Source: Bdellovibrio sp. (GTDB lineage: Bacteria; Bdellovibrionota; Bdellovibrionia; Bdellovibrionales; Bdellovibrionaceae). Taken from it: 35,086 nucleotides of DNA. Position 1 is the stretch's first letter. Each line of letters begins with the position of its first letter. The translations under genes were made by a program, and so were the position numbers. The notes beneath the pieces were generated by a model. The model had not been told where the DNA came from and did not search any database. It worked only from the letters and a program-made list of their open reading frames with translations. The stretch covers positions 1 through 35,086 of the forward strand of contig JACMNA010000052.1 in NCBI GenBank assembly GCA_014378765.1, read 5' to 3'. Positions 9,364 through 16,921 of the stretch are shown here, one piece after another.

Positions 9364-10695
9364 ATGAATACTTCAGATTCTGTAAGTCAAAGCTCAATCG
9401 TAAAACCAAGTAACATGATTGACTGGTTTGTTACTGTTGCCGATGGGGTCGAAGGTCCATTTAATGAAGATGAGTTAATCGCGTTTGCCGCAAAAAATAA
9501 CGTAACTCCTCAGGCTTTATTTTGGAATAAAGATTTACCAGAATGGACTCCGCTTGCAGGCGTTAATAGTAAAAAAATTCTTGAGGCCCTCTATGGAACC
9601 CCGGTTGAGCCCAAAAATGTTGAAGCCGAAAGCATTGTCTTTTCGCCGCTTTCAAAAATTGAGTTCTGGCTAGATCAGCAGCCTGAAAATCGACCTTCAC
9701 TCATCAATTCAACCGCGTTGTTAGTCGATACACCCCGCAAAAAGACAACCAAGATAAAGTTAGCAATTGGTGCTTTAACATTGCTATGTGGTGGCTTAGC
9801 TGGCGCAATGTATTTACAAAATCAGAATTCATTTCCGCAGATTCCTGAGCTTTCCCCAGAACAAATCCGCGATTTAAAAGCAACGCAAAATGAAAATTTA
9901 AAAATGGGTACAGTCGGAGCTATTCAAATTTTAGCGGGCAGCACTTCGATTCCGCGATTTGCAATTACGACTAACGTAAAAACTCCGCAGTCGATTGTTA
10001 TGCGCCTAGAAGGCGTGCCCGGCACCCTAATTGGCTATGTCAAATATGCGGCCGTTAATCGGTACACAATTAGGGACGGTCTTTTGCTGACGAATCCAAT
10101 TTTAAATCAAAAAGGCGAGATGCTGCCGGCCGGTGAGTATAATATCTCAATCGTTTGTGAGTCTTGTCCGAATAAAGATAGCCTTAATCAAAGTATTTCG
10201 CTTGCGGACAAAAAGTTTTTTATCGGTGGCGAAAGAAATGTAGACTACGATACAAAGTTACGTAACTACCATTTTCAATTAAAAACACAAGCTCGAGAAG
10301 AACTTATTTATTTTAAGCAGTTAACTGATTTACTAATGAATCACTATGATGATCTTCGCCAAATTCCAAGCTTTGATAGGCAGGGCGCCGGCACTAAGCG
10401 GGCCGATTTATTAAATAAATGGAACCAAAATCACAGCCAGTACAATGTCGAATTTTTAAGTATCAGTGACAAATATAAAAAAGGTTCATTTTTTTACGAG
10501 AAGTACGTTTTTAATCTAATGAATCTTTTTAATAGCATTGCATTGCTTTATGAAACAAAAATTGAAAAAGCCCAACAAGATGAATTCATCAAGTTGGGCT
10601 TAGTTTTTAGAAACAATTACGAACAGCTATCAGAATACCGGCTTAAGCTTGAAAACTTACCCCTAACGGCTAACGGCCGGCCTCGGACCGACTAA
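9364..10695 (+). CDS. GYF-domain single-pass inner-membrane protein
   Basis: Residues ~18-75 form a GYF_2-type domain (WFVTVADGVEGPFNEDEL, then LFWNKDLPEWTPL), a fold that binds Pro-rich peptides. A membrane helix follows a Lys-rich stretch at about 131-151. That puts the GYF domain in the cytoplasm and residues 152-443 in the periplasm. The periplasmic part has a CESC pair and a helical C-terminal half. The same order (cytoplasmic GYF, one helix, periplasmic part) is known from GltJ of the Myxococcus gliding complex; here no zinc ribbon or TonB-like end is seen, so this is an analogy and not an orthology claim. No Shine-Dalgarno is evident before the start. The last codons overlap the convergent coiled-coil gene, and that gene's terminator lies within this coding sequence. 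Confidence 0.8.
   Translation: MNTSDSVSQSSIVKPSNMIDWFVTVADGVEGPFNEDELIAFAAKNNVTPQALFWNKDLPEWTPLAGVNSKKILEALYGTPVEPKNVEAESIVFSPLSKIEFWLDQQPENRPSLINSTALLVDTPRKKTTKIKLAIGALTLLCGGLAGAMYLQNQNSFPQIPELSPEQIRDLKATQNENLKMGTVGAIQILAGSTSIPRFAITTNVKTPQSIVMRLEGVPGTLIGYVKYAAVNRYTIRDGLLLTNPILNQKGEMLPAGEYNISIVCESCPNKDSLNQSISLADKKFFIGGERNVDYDTKLRNYHFQLKTQAREELIYFKQLTDLLMNHYDDLRQIPSFDRQGAGTKRADLLNKWNQNHSQYNVEFLSISDKYKKGSFFYEKYVFNLMNLFNSIALLYETKIEKAQQDEFIKLGLVFRNNYEQLSEYRLKLENLPLTANGRPRTD
10568..10608. terminator. Bidirectional-looking terminator hairpin inside a coding sequence
   Basis: A 34-base near-perfect palindrome (10568-10601) has two 17-base arms with two mismatched positions: outer stem AAGCCCAAC/GTTGGGCTT, centre TGAATTCA. 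On the minus strand it is followed by CTTTTTCAATTTTT, a good U-tract, about 90 bases past the stop of the minus-strand coiled-coil gene. On the plus strand it is followed by AGTTTTT. It lies entirely within the 3' part of the GYF-domain gene. Confidence 0.7.
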
Positions 10696-12266
10696 TCTAG
10701 CATTTTAGTAGTGTACAAAGCGCTTACTGAATTCCACATGCCATCAAGGCTTGCTTGCTTATGTGAAAGTGAAACTTCATATTGCGCGATTACACCTTTT
10801 AAGTATTCACGCTGATTAATTAGCTGTTCGATCGCCTTTTCAAGTAATTTTCTATTTGGTGAAGAAGTTGGAGTTTTCTTCAACTCAATTTCTACTCGAA
10901 TAACTTCTTTACTCGTTAAGTTAAGGTAGTCTTTTAACGGGTGCAGGCGAACGGCCTCTTGAATTTCGGCCGTTAATTTAGCTAAGTTCGACTGAAACTT
11001 AGTTTTTGTTTGCTCAACTTCTACAAAATAAGAATTTAATTTTCGCATCCTAGATTGATAAGTGTCTGATGCATTTTGATGTTCTTTTGTTGCCAGGGCT
11101 AGGTCTTGAGACAGGCGGGCCACGGCAGCTTGTTCATTGGCGATCTGTATTTGCAAGTTATTAACTGATTCATTATGACTTGCAATCGTAGCGTTGTTGA
11201 CTTCGTTTACCGAAGCCAATTTAAATGCCTCAGACTGAAGATTTGAAATTTCAATCTGCAAACGATTATTATGCGCTAAAAGTGCACTTTGCAATGAAGA
11301 TGCAGTCTCATTTAATTTGGCCGCTGACTCTAATTGCAGCTGTAATTCACTAATTTGCTGCTGTGATTGATTGGCTTGCACATTCATGTGGGTCATTGAA
11401 CTAGCATATTCTGCGACTTGCGTATTGAGATGATCGATTAACGTTTCTTTTTCATTATATTCAAAAGCCTTAAGTTGTGCCGTGTCTAGGTCGGTCGTTA
11501 GCATAGTAAGTCGCTGTTCATATTTTTGATTTGCCGTTTGTAATTCATCAACTTGCGAGTTTAATTCACTTGTAGTTCTATTTTTTTCGAATAGTTCATA
11601 CTTTAAAGCCGTTGTTTGTTTTTCTTGTGCAATCAGCTGGTCATTACGCTCATTATCTTGGGCGCGTTGATCTTTATTAAGAATTTCAAGTTTTTCAGAC
11701 CAAGTCTTTTCTTTTTCTTCAGCGCGAACCAATTTAGAATTTACGTCCGTGATTGCAAATTTAAACTTACGATTTTCTTCCAATGCGGTGGCATGGTTCA
11801 AAGTAATTTCTTTCAATTGCAATTCAAGTACTGATTCATTTTTTTTAGCTTCTATTGCTAAACATTCGATTTGATTTTGACGCTTAGCTATTTCACTTTC
11901 AGCCTTGACGAGAAGTTCTTTGTATTCGTTTGTTTTAGATTTTCCTTCACCGCGAATTTTTGTCATGGACTCATGCAGTTGCGTACTATTCATTTTTAGA
12001 AACTTATTTTCTTCTTCTAAAAAGACCAAACTCTGCATAAGCTGCTGCTGATCAGCAAGTGTATTCTTATCCACAGTAAACTCAGGCAAATTTGAAGTAG
12101 GCTTAAAAATTTTCTTTAAAGTTAAAGGGGGCGAAGCCGGAGGTTGGTAAGTTACATTCTTTTGCGAATGGTTAGATCGTACTTCTTCGGCAAGGATTTC
12201 AAATACTTCATTTTCATCAATGAGTATAAAAGCTTGATCCGACGAATAATTAGTTGAATTTTTCAC
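10692..12266 (-). CDS. Long cytoplasmic coiled-coil protein
   Basis: A 524-residue protein with no signal peptide or membrane helix. Residues ~75-440 are almost continuous heptad-rich, Glu/Gln/Lys/Ala-rich helix (LEEENKFLKMN, LQLQLESAAKLNE), so a rod-like coiled coil is expected. The first ~70 residues are not coiled coil and include a Pro-rich piece (YQPPASPPLTL) that could suit a GYF domain. The start is GTG with GGAG five bases upstream, and the gene diverges from the LysM lipoprotein. Its stop shares four bases with the convergent GYF-domain gene. By position and form it could be a cytoplasmic organiser, comparable in shape to AglZ of gliding motility, but no receiver domain is seen. No family is recognised. 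Confidence 0.8.
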   Translation of the reverse strand: MKNSTNYSSDQAFILIDENEVFEILAEEVRSNHSQKNVTYQPPASPPLTLKKIFKPTSNLPEFTVDKNTLADQQQLMQSLVFLEEENKFLKMNSTQLHESMTKIRGEGKSKTNEYKELLVKAESEIAKRQNQIECLAIEAKKNESVLELQLKEITLNHATALEENRKFKFAITDVNSKLVRAEEKEKTWSEKLEILNKDQRAQDNERNDQLIAQEKQTTALKYELFEKNRTTSELNSQVDELQTANQKYEQRLTMLTTDLDTAQLKAFEYNEKETLIDHLNTQVAEYASSMTHMNVQANQSQQQISELQLQLESAAKLNETASSLQSALLAHNNRLQIEISNLQSEAFKLASVNEVNNATIASHNESVNNLQIQIANEQAAVARLSQDLALATKEHQNASDTYQSRMRKLNSYFVEVEQTKTKFQSNLAKLTAEIQEAVRLHPLKDYLNLTSKEVIRVEIELKKTPTSSPNRKLLEKAIEQLINQREYLKGVIAQYEVSLSHKQASLDGMWNSVSALYTTKMLD

Positions 12267-12434
12267 AAAGACTCCATTCTTATACTTTCATTTCGGTATT
12301 TTATGAGACAACTAAAGTCCATTTACCGTGGTAGAAATTTTTCTAGACTTTAGTTTTCTAGACTTAAGATTTGTTTTGCGAAACCAAGTTAAAACTTCAA
12401 GACGAAGGGGCCGATATAAGGTTTGAGGTTATAT
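12267..12434. promoter_or_regulatory. Divergent promoter region with a direct repeat
   Basis: The 168-base gap between the divergent coiled-coil and LysM genes carries two exact copies of ttctagactt (12341-12350 and 12356-12365) with a 15-base period. The repeat lies 70-95 bases before the LysM start. No clear -35/-10 pair was identified. Confidence 0.4.
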
Positions 12435-13151
12435 ATGAATTTAACAAAACGATTACTAATAATGCTAATTATTATATCGGCCTGGGGCTGCTCGTTTTTC
12501 AAAGAGAAACCTTCGATCAGCACCGAAAATCCATCTTTTGTTAAAGAAGTGCGAATTGTTTCTAATTCGGTTGCGACCCCGGTTGAAATATCAGAAGAAG
12601 GCTCTAGCTTTATATTAGATAATCCAGTGACAGAAACTGAGAAGCCAGTCGCTCTTGAGACCGTGATGAGCAACGAGCCTCAGGCTAAGACCGTTATGTC
12701 GGGGCCAACTAAAACAATGTCAGCGCCGCGGCTCAAGGGCTTAACCCGCCGCCGTCCAAGCTCGGACGGAACATATGGCCAATCAACTCGATTAAAGTCG
12801 AGTGAGCAATACCAAGTTAACTCGGGCGATACGCTTATGAAAATTGCTTTTGAGCATTACGGCGACGTGACGAAATGGCACACGTTGTATGAAATGAACA
12901 AAGACATTCTCAAACAGTACAATACGATCTATCCGGGAATGATTTTGAAATTAGGCAAAGAAGAGTTTGTGGTTGTTGAGCGCAATGGAAAACCATACCT
13001 AATTCGTCGCAATGACACGTTGATGAGAATATCAAATGTTTTGTATGGAACCGTTACCGAATGGAAACGGCTGTGGGAAAATAACCGCCAATTAATTCAT
13101 AATCCAAATAAAATATATGCGGGTTTTAAGCTTTACTATTTGCCTAAGTAA
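12435..13151 (+). CDS. Lipoprotein with two LysM domains
   Basis: The ATG at 12435 is chosen over TTG 12423 because GAGG sits seven bases upstream and the signal sequence then begins MNLTKRLLIM. The lipobox reads SAWGC, lipidated Cys19; Trp at -2 is unusual. After a Thr/Ser/Pro-rich linker come two LysM-like units: YQVNSGDTLMKIAFEHYGD to GMILKLG (about 125-175), and YLIRRNDTLMRISNVLYG to YAGFKLYYLP (about 185-238). LysM domains bind peptidoglycan, so this lipoprotein probably links a membrane to the wall. The spacing WxxLWxxNR and NxIYxGxxL is well kept. It stands 13 bases before the next barrel gene, probably in one operon. In the envelope block it would be the wall anchor. Confidence 0.85.
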   Translation: MNLTKRLLIMLIIISAWGCSFFKEKPSISTENPSFVKEVRIVSNSVATPVEISEEGSSFILDNPVTETEKPVALETVMSNEPQAKTVMSGPTKTMSAPRLKGLTRRRPSSDGTYGQSTRLKSSEQYQVNSGDTLMKIAFEHYGDVTKWHTLYEMNKDILKQYNTIYPGMILKLGKEEFVVVERNGKPYLIRRNDTLMRISNVLYGTVTEWKRLWENNRQLIHNPNKIYAGFKLYYLPK

Positions 13152-13164
13152 GTTAAGCTGAGGC

Positions 13165-14265
13165 ATGCCAGTTCATTTGCGGTGGGGCCTCATATTTTTT
13201 TTATTTCTTAGTTCATCTTTTGGCGCTGACAGTAAACCACCCGTGCCTGAAGAAAAACAAAAAACTTCATGGTCTGCTAAAATCACTCGACGCCAAAATG
13301 AAGCCAATAAAATTAACGATCTTACTTTTGCAAAATTAGAAGTTCCGGTTTATCTGGTTCAAAATCAAAAGCGCTTTAGACCTTACGTAGAGCTATTAAT
13401 TCAGTATCCTTCAACGACTAAAGATTTATTTATCGGACCGAAAAAGTTGCTTCGCACTAAAGAGGGCTATTTTAAGATAAGCTTTTTTCTGACTAGTAAA
13501 ATTAACCAACTTTTACTTGAAGCACGTCCTAAAGATCCAAATCTTGCAGCAACGCAAGCACCGGCACCGGTAGGCGCAACGGGCTCAACCGAAATTGTGC
13601 CGGGTTCACAAGTAGAAAAAGAAGTAATCTACGTTGTCTCACCTGAGGCGCAAGAATATAAAGAAACAGATCCGCTTAATATTTTACGAGTGGCCAGCGG
13701 GCCTAGTCTTCTTAATTACTATCAAACGGGCTACGACGATTACGCGGCCTGGATGCTTTGGCTTGGGCTTTCATACACATCACCAGTCATAATTTATAAC
13801 CTAGGTTGGGAGGGTGTATTTGAGGGCACGATTTTTCCGGTTAAAACAAATCAAAGTAATATCGCTCCGCAGGTGTATCATGCCAATGTAACTGCTTATT
13901 ATCAATTCGAGCGAAACAGCAGCTCGGCTTTTCAATATTCAATTATTGGCGGCTTTGATTACTTAACGATGCAATCAAACGGGGCGGCCTTTGGAATTAA
14001 AGATTTGGTCACCCCCCGAATGGCCTTTGCGACTCGATATATAATTAACGAGCAAGAAGATTGGAAATTAAAAATAGGACTAAATCCGGGCGATATAAAG
14101 TTGCAACAAAGTGGATTTGATTTTGATTTTTCAAAAGGCTGGCTGCAAAGCAATGGCCGACGTTTAGAAATAGGATTTAAATATCAACAATATAAAATTG
14201 CACCTCTGCCAGATATTAGCGTGCGCGTCGTGTTATCAACGCTTTACTTGTCTTACACTCTGTAA
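13165..14265 (+). CDS. Outer-membrane beta-barrel protein with a periplasmic N-terminal region
   Basis: A 366-residue protein with a signal peptide (WGLIFFLFLSSSFGA). Residues ~30-170 look soluble and include a low-complexity Ala/Pro/Gly linker (TQAPAPVGATGS). Residues ~175-366 have alternating strands with many Tyr, Gly and Phe and end in LYLSYTL, as in outer-membrane barrels. The ATG at 13165 has GAGG only one base away, which is too close, so a start at the TTG four codons later is possible. The gene follows the LysM lipoprotein by 13 bases. No family is recognised; a structural or pore role in the envelope complex is inferred from position. Confidence 0.7.
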   Translation: MPVHLRWGLIFFLFLSSSFGADSKPPVPEEKQKTSWSAKITRRQNEANKINDLTFAKLEVPVYLVQNQKRFRPYVELLIQYPSTTKDLFIGPKKLLRTKEGYFKISFFLTSKINQLLLEARPKDPNLAATQAPAPVGATGSTEIVPGSQVEKEVIYVVSPEAQEYKETDPLNILRVASGPSLLNYYQTGYDDYAAWMLWLGLSYTSPVIIYNLGWEGVFEGTIFPVKTNQSNIAPQVYHANVTAYYQFERNSSSAFQYSIIGGFDYLTMQSNGAAFGIKDLVTPRMAFATRYIINEQEDWKLKIGLNPGDIKLQQSGFDFDFSKGWLQSNGRRLEIGFKYQQYKIAPLPDISVRVVLSTLYLSYTL

Positions 14266-14282
14266 AATACTGACGCTTACTT

Positions 14283-14672
14283 GTGGAATTTGGAAAACTA
14301 GAAAATATGAGTCAAGTCGATTGGTCGCTACCGGAAATAGATCCGAAATCTTGAAACTATTTATCTCATTTTTCTAACTCTAGCCAATTCAAGATTTTTT
14401 ATTCTGTCCAAAAGTTTACCATGCTTAGATTTATTGGTAATAATTTAGATTCTTCCGACTTTTCTCGCGCGGCCCAATGGACGGGTCGAATCAAAGAATT
14501 AAAAGAAAAGGGTCTACAAAAATTTTTCTTATTTATACATGAGCCCGACGACATAAAGGCACCCGAAATGGCTGCCCATTTTTTAAAGCAAATAAACGAA
14601 CACCTTAACTTAACAATTGATTTTAATTTACGTGAACCCACAATGCATTTGCAGCCCAAGTTGTTTACTTAG
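14283..14672 (+). pseudogene. DUF72 (YecE-like) gene remnant with stop codon and large internal deletion
   Basis: A GTG at 14283 opens a 23-codon frame reading VEFGKLENMSQVDWSLPEID and ending in TGA at 14352. The same frame continues without another stop to 14672. It includes FKIF (like the first core strand of DUF72 proteins), then jumps to LRFIGNNLDSSDFSRAAQW and IHEPDDIKAPEMAAHF, which match the C-terminal DUF72 region. About 190 central residues of a normal ~290-residue protein are missing. This is a pseudogene with one nonsense codon and one in-frame deletion. An 83-codon ORF could still start at ATG 14421, but alone it would not form the barrel. The minus-strand ORF across the same bases is a shadow. 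Confidence 0.75.
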
Positions 14673-15270
14673 TTTGATGCAAATTAAATTCACAAAAAAC
14701 TAAACTGGCATAATGAACTCCGGCATTCTGACCAATCAGAAATAATCGCTGAAAGTCAGGGCTCGAGCGAAACCAATAACGAATGCTATTTTCGACCGTC
14801 AGAAAACTTAACTCAAAGTGCGGCTCACCATCAATTTCAACTGCCCGCAAAGGCGCATAGGTTTTGTCGTCACCTAAATAATTGGCTAACTCAGCCGCTG
14901 ACATATTTTGATAAGGATCAGTTTCGCTAAAAAATGAGAAGACCCCATTCGTCGTCGTAGTCTCGCCTTGCGTTTTAAAGGCAAAAGCTCCGTGATGGGT
15001 ATGCTCGGCATCATAATCTGGATTTAAATGAAAACAATTACCGCTGTAGCTACGCAAAGGTTGTTTGATAAAATTTATTTGGCCGGCTTTGTAATGCTGG
15101 CTAATATCTTTCATGGCTTCAGTGCAATTTTCAGTTTCACAAAATTGGCCCGGGTTTTCTGGTGACGAAGTCGCGCTTACGGACATCATAAAAATTACTG
15201 AAAATAGACAAATGTAATAAACCCTTAAAGATGACTGCAAGTTTTTAGTTTTACTGTTCATATCTTTCAT
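14665..15270 (-). CDS. Exported protein of unknown function
   Basis: A 201-residue protein with an N-terminal hydrophobic segment (VYYICLFSVIFMMSVSA) typical of a signal peptide. The mature part has several Cys (FCETENC, NCFHL, VFCEF), suggesting disulfides in the periplasm, and a globular mixed composition. No family is recognised. The start could be the first Met or Met4; neither has a convincing ribosome site. The 3' end overlaps the convergent DUF72 pseudogene by eight bases, consistent with relaxed constraint there. Confidence 0.7.
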   Translation of the reverse strand: MKDMNSKTKNLQSSLRVYYICLFSVIFMMSVSATSSPENPGQFCETENCTEAMKDISQHYKAGQINFIKQPLRSYSGNCFHLNPDYDAEHTHHGAFAFKTQGETTTTNGVFSFFSETDPYQNMSAAELANYLGDDKTYAPLRAVEIDGEPHFELSFLTVENSIRYWFRSSPDFQRLFLIGQNAGVHYASLVFCEFNLHQTK

Positions 15271-15341
15271 GACAACATTAAACTAAATTGAATAGCAAGA
15301 TGTTTCGAATAAAGAAAAAACTCGCTTGAAAGTGTGGCGTT

Positions 15342-16037
15342 ATGGGGCTTGATCAAGTAATCGCAAAAGTACCAAAGCCTTTGTTGGTAGGAGGCCTCCT
15401 AATGGCCGCCTTAGCATTTTTTATTTATAATGATCCCCTACGAGACGAGTGTGAAGTACAGGCTAAAATTTTTGAGAATCATACCAAAGGAATTCTTACG
15501 GCCGAAAAAATAAAAGGTCGCACGCAATTTCCAAAAATCGAATACTGGCGCGATTTATGTCGGGATGGAAATAGCGAAGGTGCCTGCGAAGATTATTTTT
15601 CTGGACTAAAAATAACAACCCAGGCGGTGGGAAGCATGAATGAAAAATGCCAACTTACTTACGCTCAAAAAAATCCAGATCTTCTTACGCAGGTTTCGCA
15701 AGCAATTCAAATTATGGCCTTGATCGCGTGGGGTGAAAAGCCGCCAGAAGGCTTGTCAAACCGATTGGGTTGGCTGACCGAAAGCCACTTAAAAACATTT
15801 TGCAGCCTTAAACGCTTTTATCAATTAGCGGCGGGAGAAGAAAACTTTTTACCGCTGCGAGAAAAAGTTTATAATATGTTTCCGGCGCCTTGGCCCGAAA
15901 AAATTCCAATTGAAGGACGCACACCAGAAAATCGGCCGAAGGCTTATAAGACTGTGGCTAACCCGGATGGAATATTTCCAAAAGAAAAAATTTACGAGCG
16001 CAGTCTGTTTTCAATTCGTTGCGATCTTTATTTATAA
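15342..16037 (+). CDS. Membrane-anchored protein of unknown function
   Basis: A 231-residue protein with one helix near the N-terminus (about residues 13-29, LLVGGLLMAALAFFIYN) after a short Lys-containing lead, then a large domain probably in the periplasm. The domain carries six or more Cys (CEVQ, LCRDG, GACEDYF, EKCQL, TFCSL, IRCDLYL), which suggests disulfides. No family is recognised. A GAAAG lies about 11 bases before the ATG. It stands alone between minus-strand genes. Confidence 0.7.
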   Translation: MGLDQVIAKVPKPLLVGGLLMAALAFFIYNDPLRDECEVQAKIFENHTKGILTAEKIKGRTQFPKIEYWRDLCRDGNSEGACEDYFSGLKITTQAVGSMNEKCQLTYAQKNPDLLTQVSQAIQIMALIAWGEKPPEGLSNRLGWLTESHLKTFCSLKRFYQLAAGEENFLPLREKVYNMFPAPWPEKIPIEGRTPENRPKAYKTVANPDGIFPKEKIYERSLFSIRCDLYL

Positions 16038-16054
16038 GTATTTTTAATTTTTAT

Positions 16055-16285
16055 TTACAAACTATAAAGTTGAATCGAATTCCATTTTTTGCGCCCGTTT
16101 TTGAAAATGGTATCACCCACGAAACAAAATGAGGGCTCATCAATATTTTGAATCGTAAATTGATTATTCGAACTATCGATTAAAACCCAGTCGTACGGTT
16201 GTAAGCCAAATTCAATTAGGCTATTTGCCAGATTTTCAAAATCATTAGCTGCGGCAGTCGGTCGAAGCGTTTGAAAAAAATTCAT
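16055..16285 (-). CDS. Small protein of unknown function
   Basis: A 76-residue protein with a strong ribosome site (AAGGGGGA, about five bases before the ATG), which supports it being real. It has no signal peptide. The pattern of short strands (DWVLIDSSNNQFTIQNI, SFCFVGDTIF) suggests a small beta-rich fold. No family is recognised. It is convergent with the gene before it and divergent from the membrane protein after it. Confidence 0.6.
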   Translation of the reverse strand: MNFFQTLRPTAAANDFENLANSLIEFGLQPYDWVLIDSSNNQFTIQNIDEPSFCFVGDTIFKNGRKKWNSIQLYSL

Positions 16286-16416
16286 AAATCCCCCTTATGT
16301 TTCTTAATCATCTACTTTGCAATTTTGAAGCGGGAAGACGGCGATATCTGCGCGAACCTATTTACTTTAAACAATATTTGTCTTTTAATAGAGACTTATT
16401 CCTAGAAAGTAGACAT

Positions 16417-16845
16417 ATGAAATTAAATCGATATCGAAATGAATTAGCAATTTTTTTATTTTGGGCCGTTTCTGTAATTATCATTTTTCGTTCGATCGAA
16501 GATAAACAAATCGCCGCGGTCATCGCGGGCGCGGGCTTTGTGATTTGGCCCCTTTACTTTTTATTTCTTGAAATACGATCAATACAAAAAAGCAGAATAC
16601 ATATTATTGCTTTGTCGGCATTTTTAATACTGGCCGCTTTACCCATTTTTATTTTGCGCCTTACACACTGGGGTGCAGATTTTAAATCGTTAAGCTTACT
16701 TGGCATTCAAGCAACAACCCTGCATCAGTTTTCAAATGTGATTTATTTAGTGGTAATGATCTCGTGCTTTTATCACTCTTGGAAATGGGATCGATTGGCG
16801 CGCGGTCAGCAAGATGCGAAAGATCTTGTAAGCCGAAGGCCGTAA
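16417..16845 (+). CDS. Four-helix integral membrane protein of unknown function
   Basis: The ATG at 16417 is chosen over an in-frame ATG at 16297, since the upstream 40 codons lack a ribosome site and read as an unlikely charged leader. The 142-residue product has four hydrophobic helices at about 8-26, 32-53, 61-81 and 107-121, and a charged C-terminal tail (WKWDRLARGQQDAK). No motif identifies a family. The terminator just downstream has its U-tract on the minus strand and belongs to bS18. Confidence 0.6.
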   Translation: MKLNRYRNELAIFLFWAVSVIIIFRSIEDKQIAAVIAGAGFVIWPLYFLFLEIRSIQKSRIHIIALSAFLILAALPIFILRLTHWGADFKSLSLLGIQATTLHQFSNVIYLVVMISCFYHSWKWDRLARGQQDAKDLVSRRP

Positions 16846-16848
16846 AAG

Positions 16849-16880
16849 GCAAAAAAAAGCCGACTTTTCAGCCGGCTTAC
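16849..16880 (-). terminator. Rho-independent terminator of the bS18 gene
   Basis: On the minus strand AAGCCG and CGGCTT (16857-16862 and 16873-16878 on the plus strand) form a six-base stem followed by eight Ts in the reading TTTTTTTTGCC. It lies about 45 bases past the bS18 stop. There is no T-tract on the plus strand. Confidence 0.75.
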
Positions 16881-16921
16881 CGTTAGGAACAACAACGAAA
16901 ATTAATATAGACTGATTTTAA

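Noticed and set aside
9364..10695. Calling the GYF-domain protein GltJ
   Set aside because: Only the GYF-helix-periplasmic order is shared; the N-terminal zinc ribbon and TonB-like C-terminus of GltJ are not seen.
14346..14397. Inverted repeat AAATCTTGAA...TTCAAGATTT followed by Ts, considered as a terminator
   Set aside because: The 32-base loop is too long for an efficient terminator and it lies within the pseudogene frame; probably chance.
14399..14659. Minus-strand ORF of 86 codons
   Set aside because: The plus strand here encodes the DUF72 C-terminal region, so the minus frame is a shadow.
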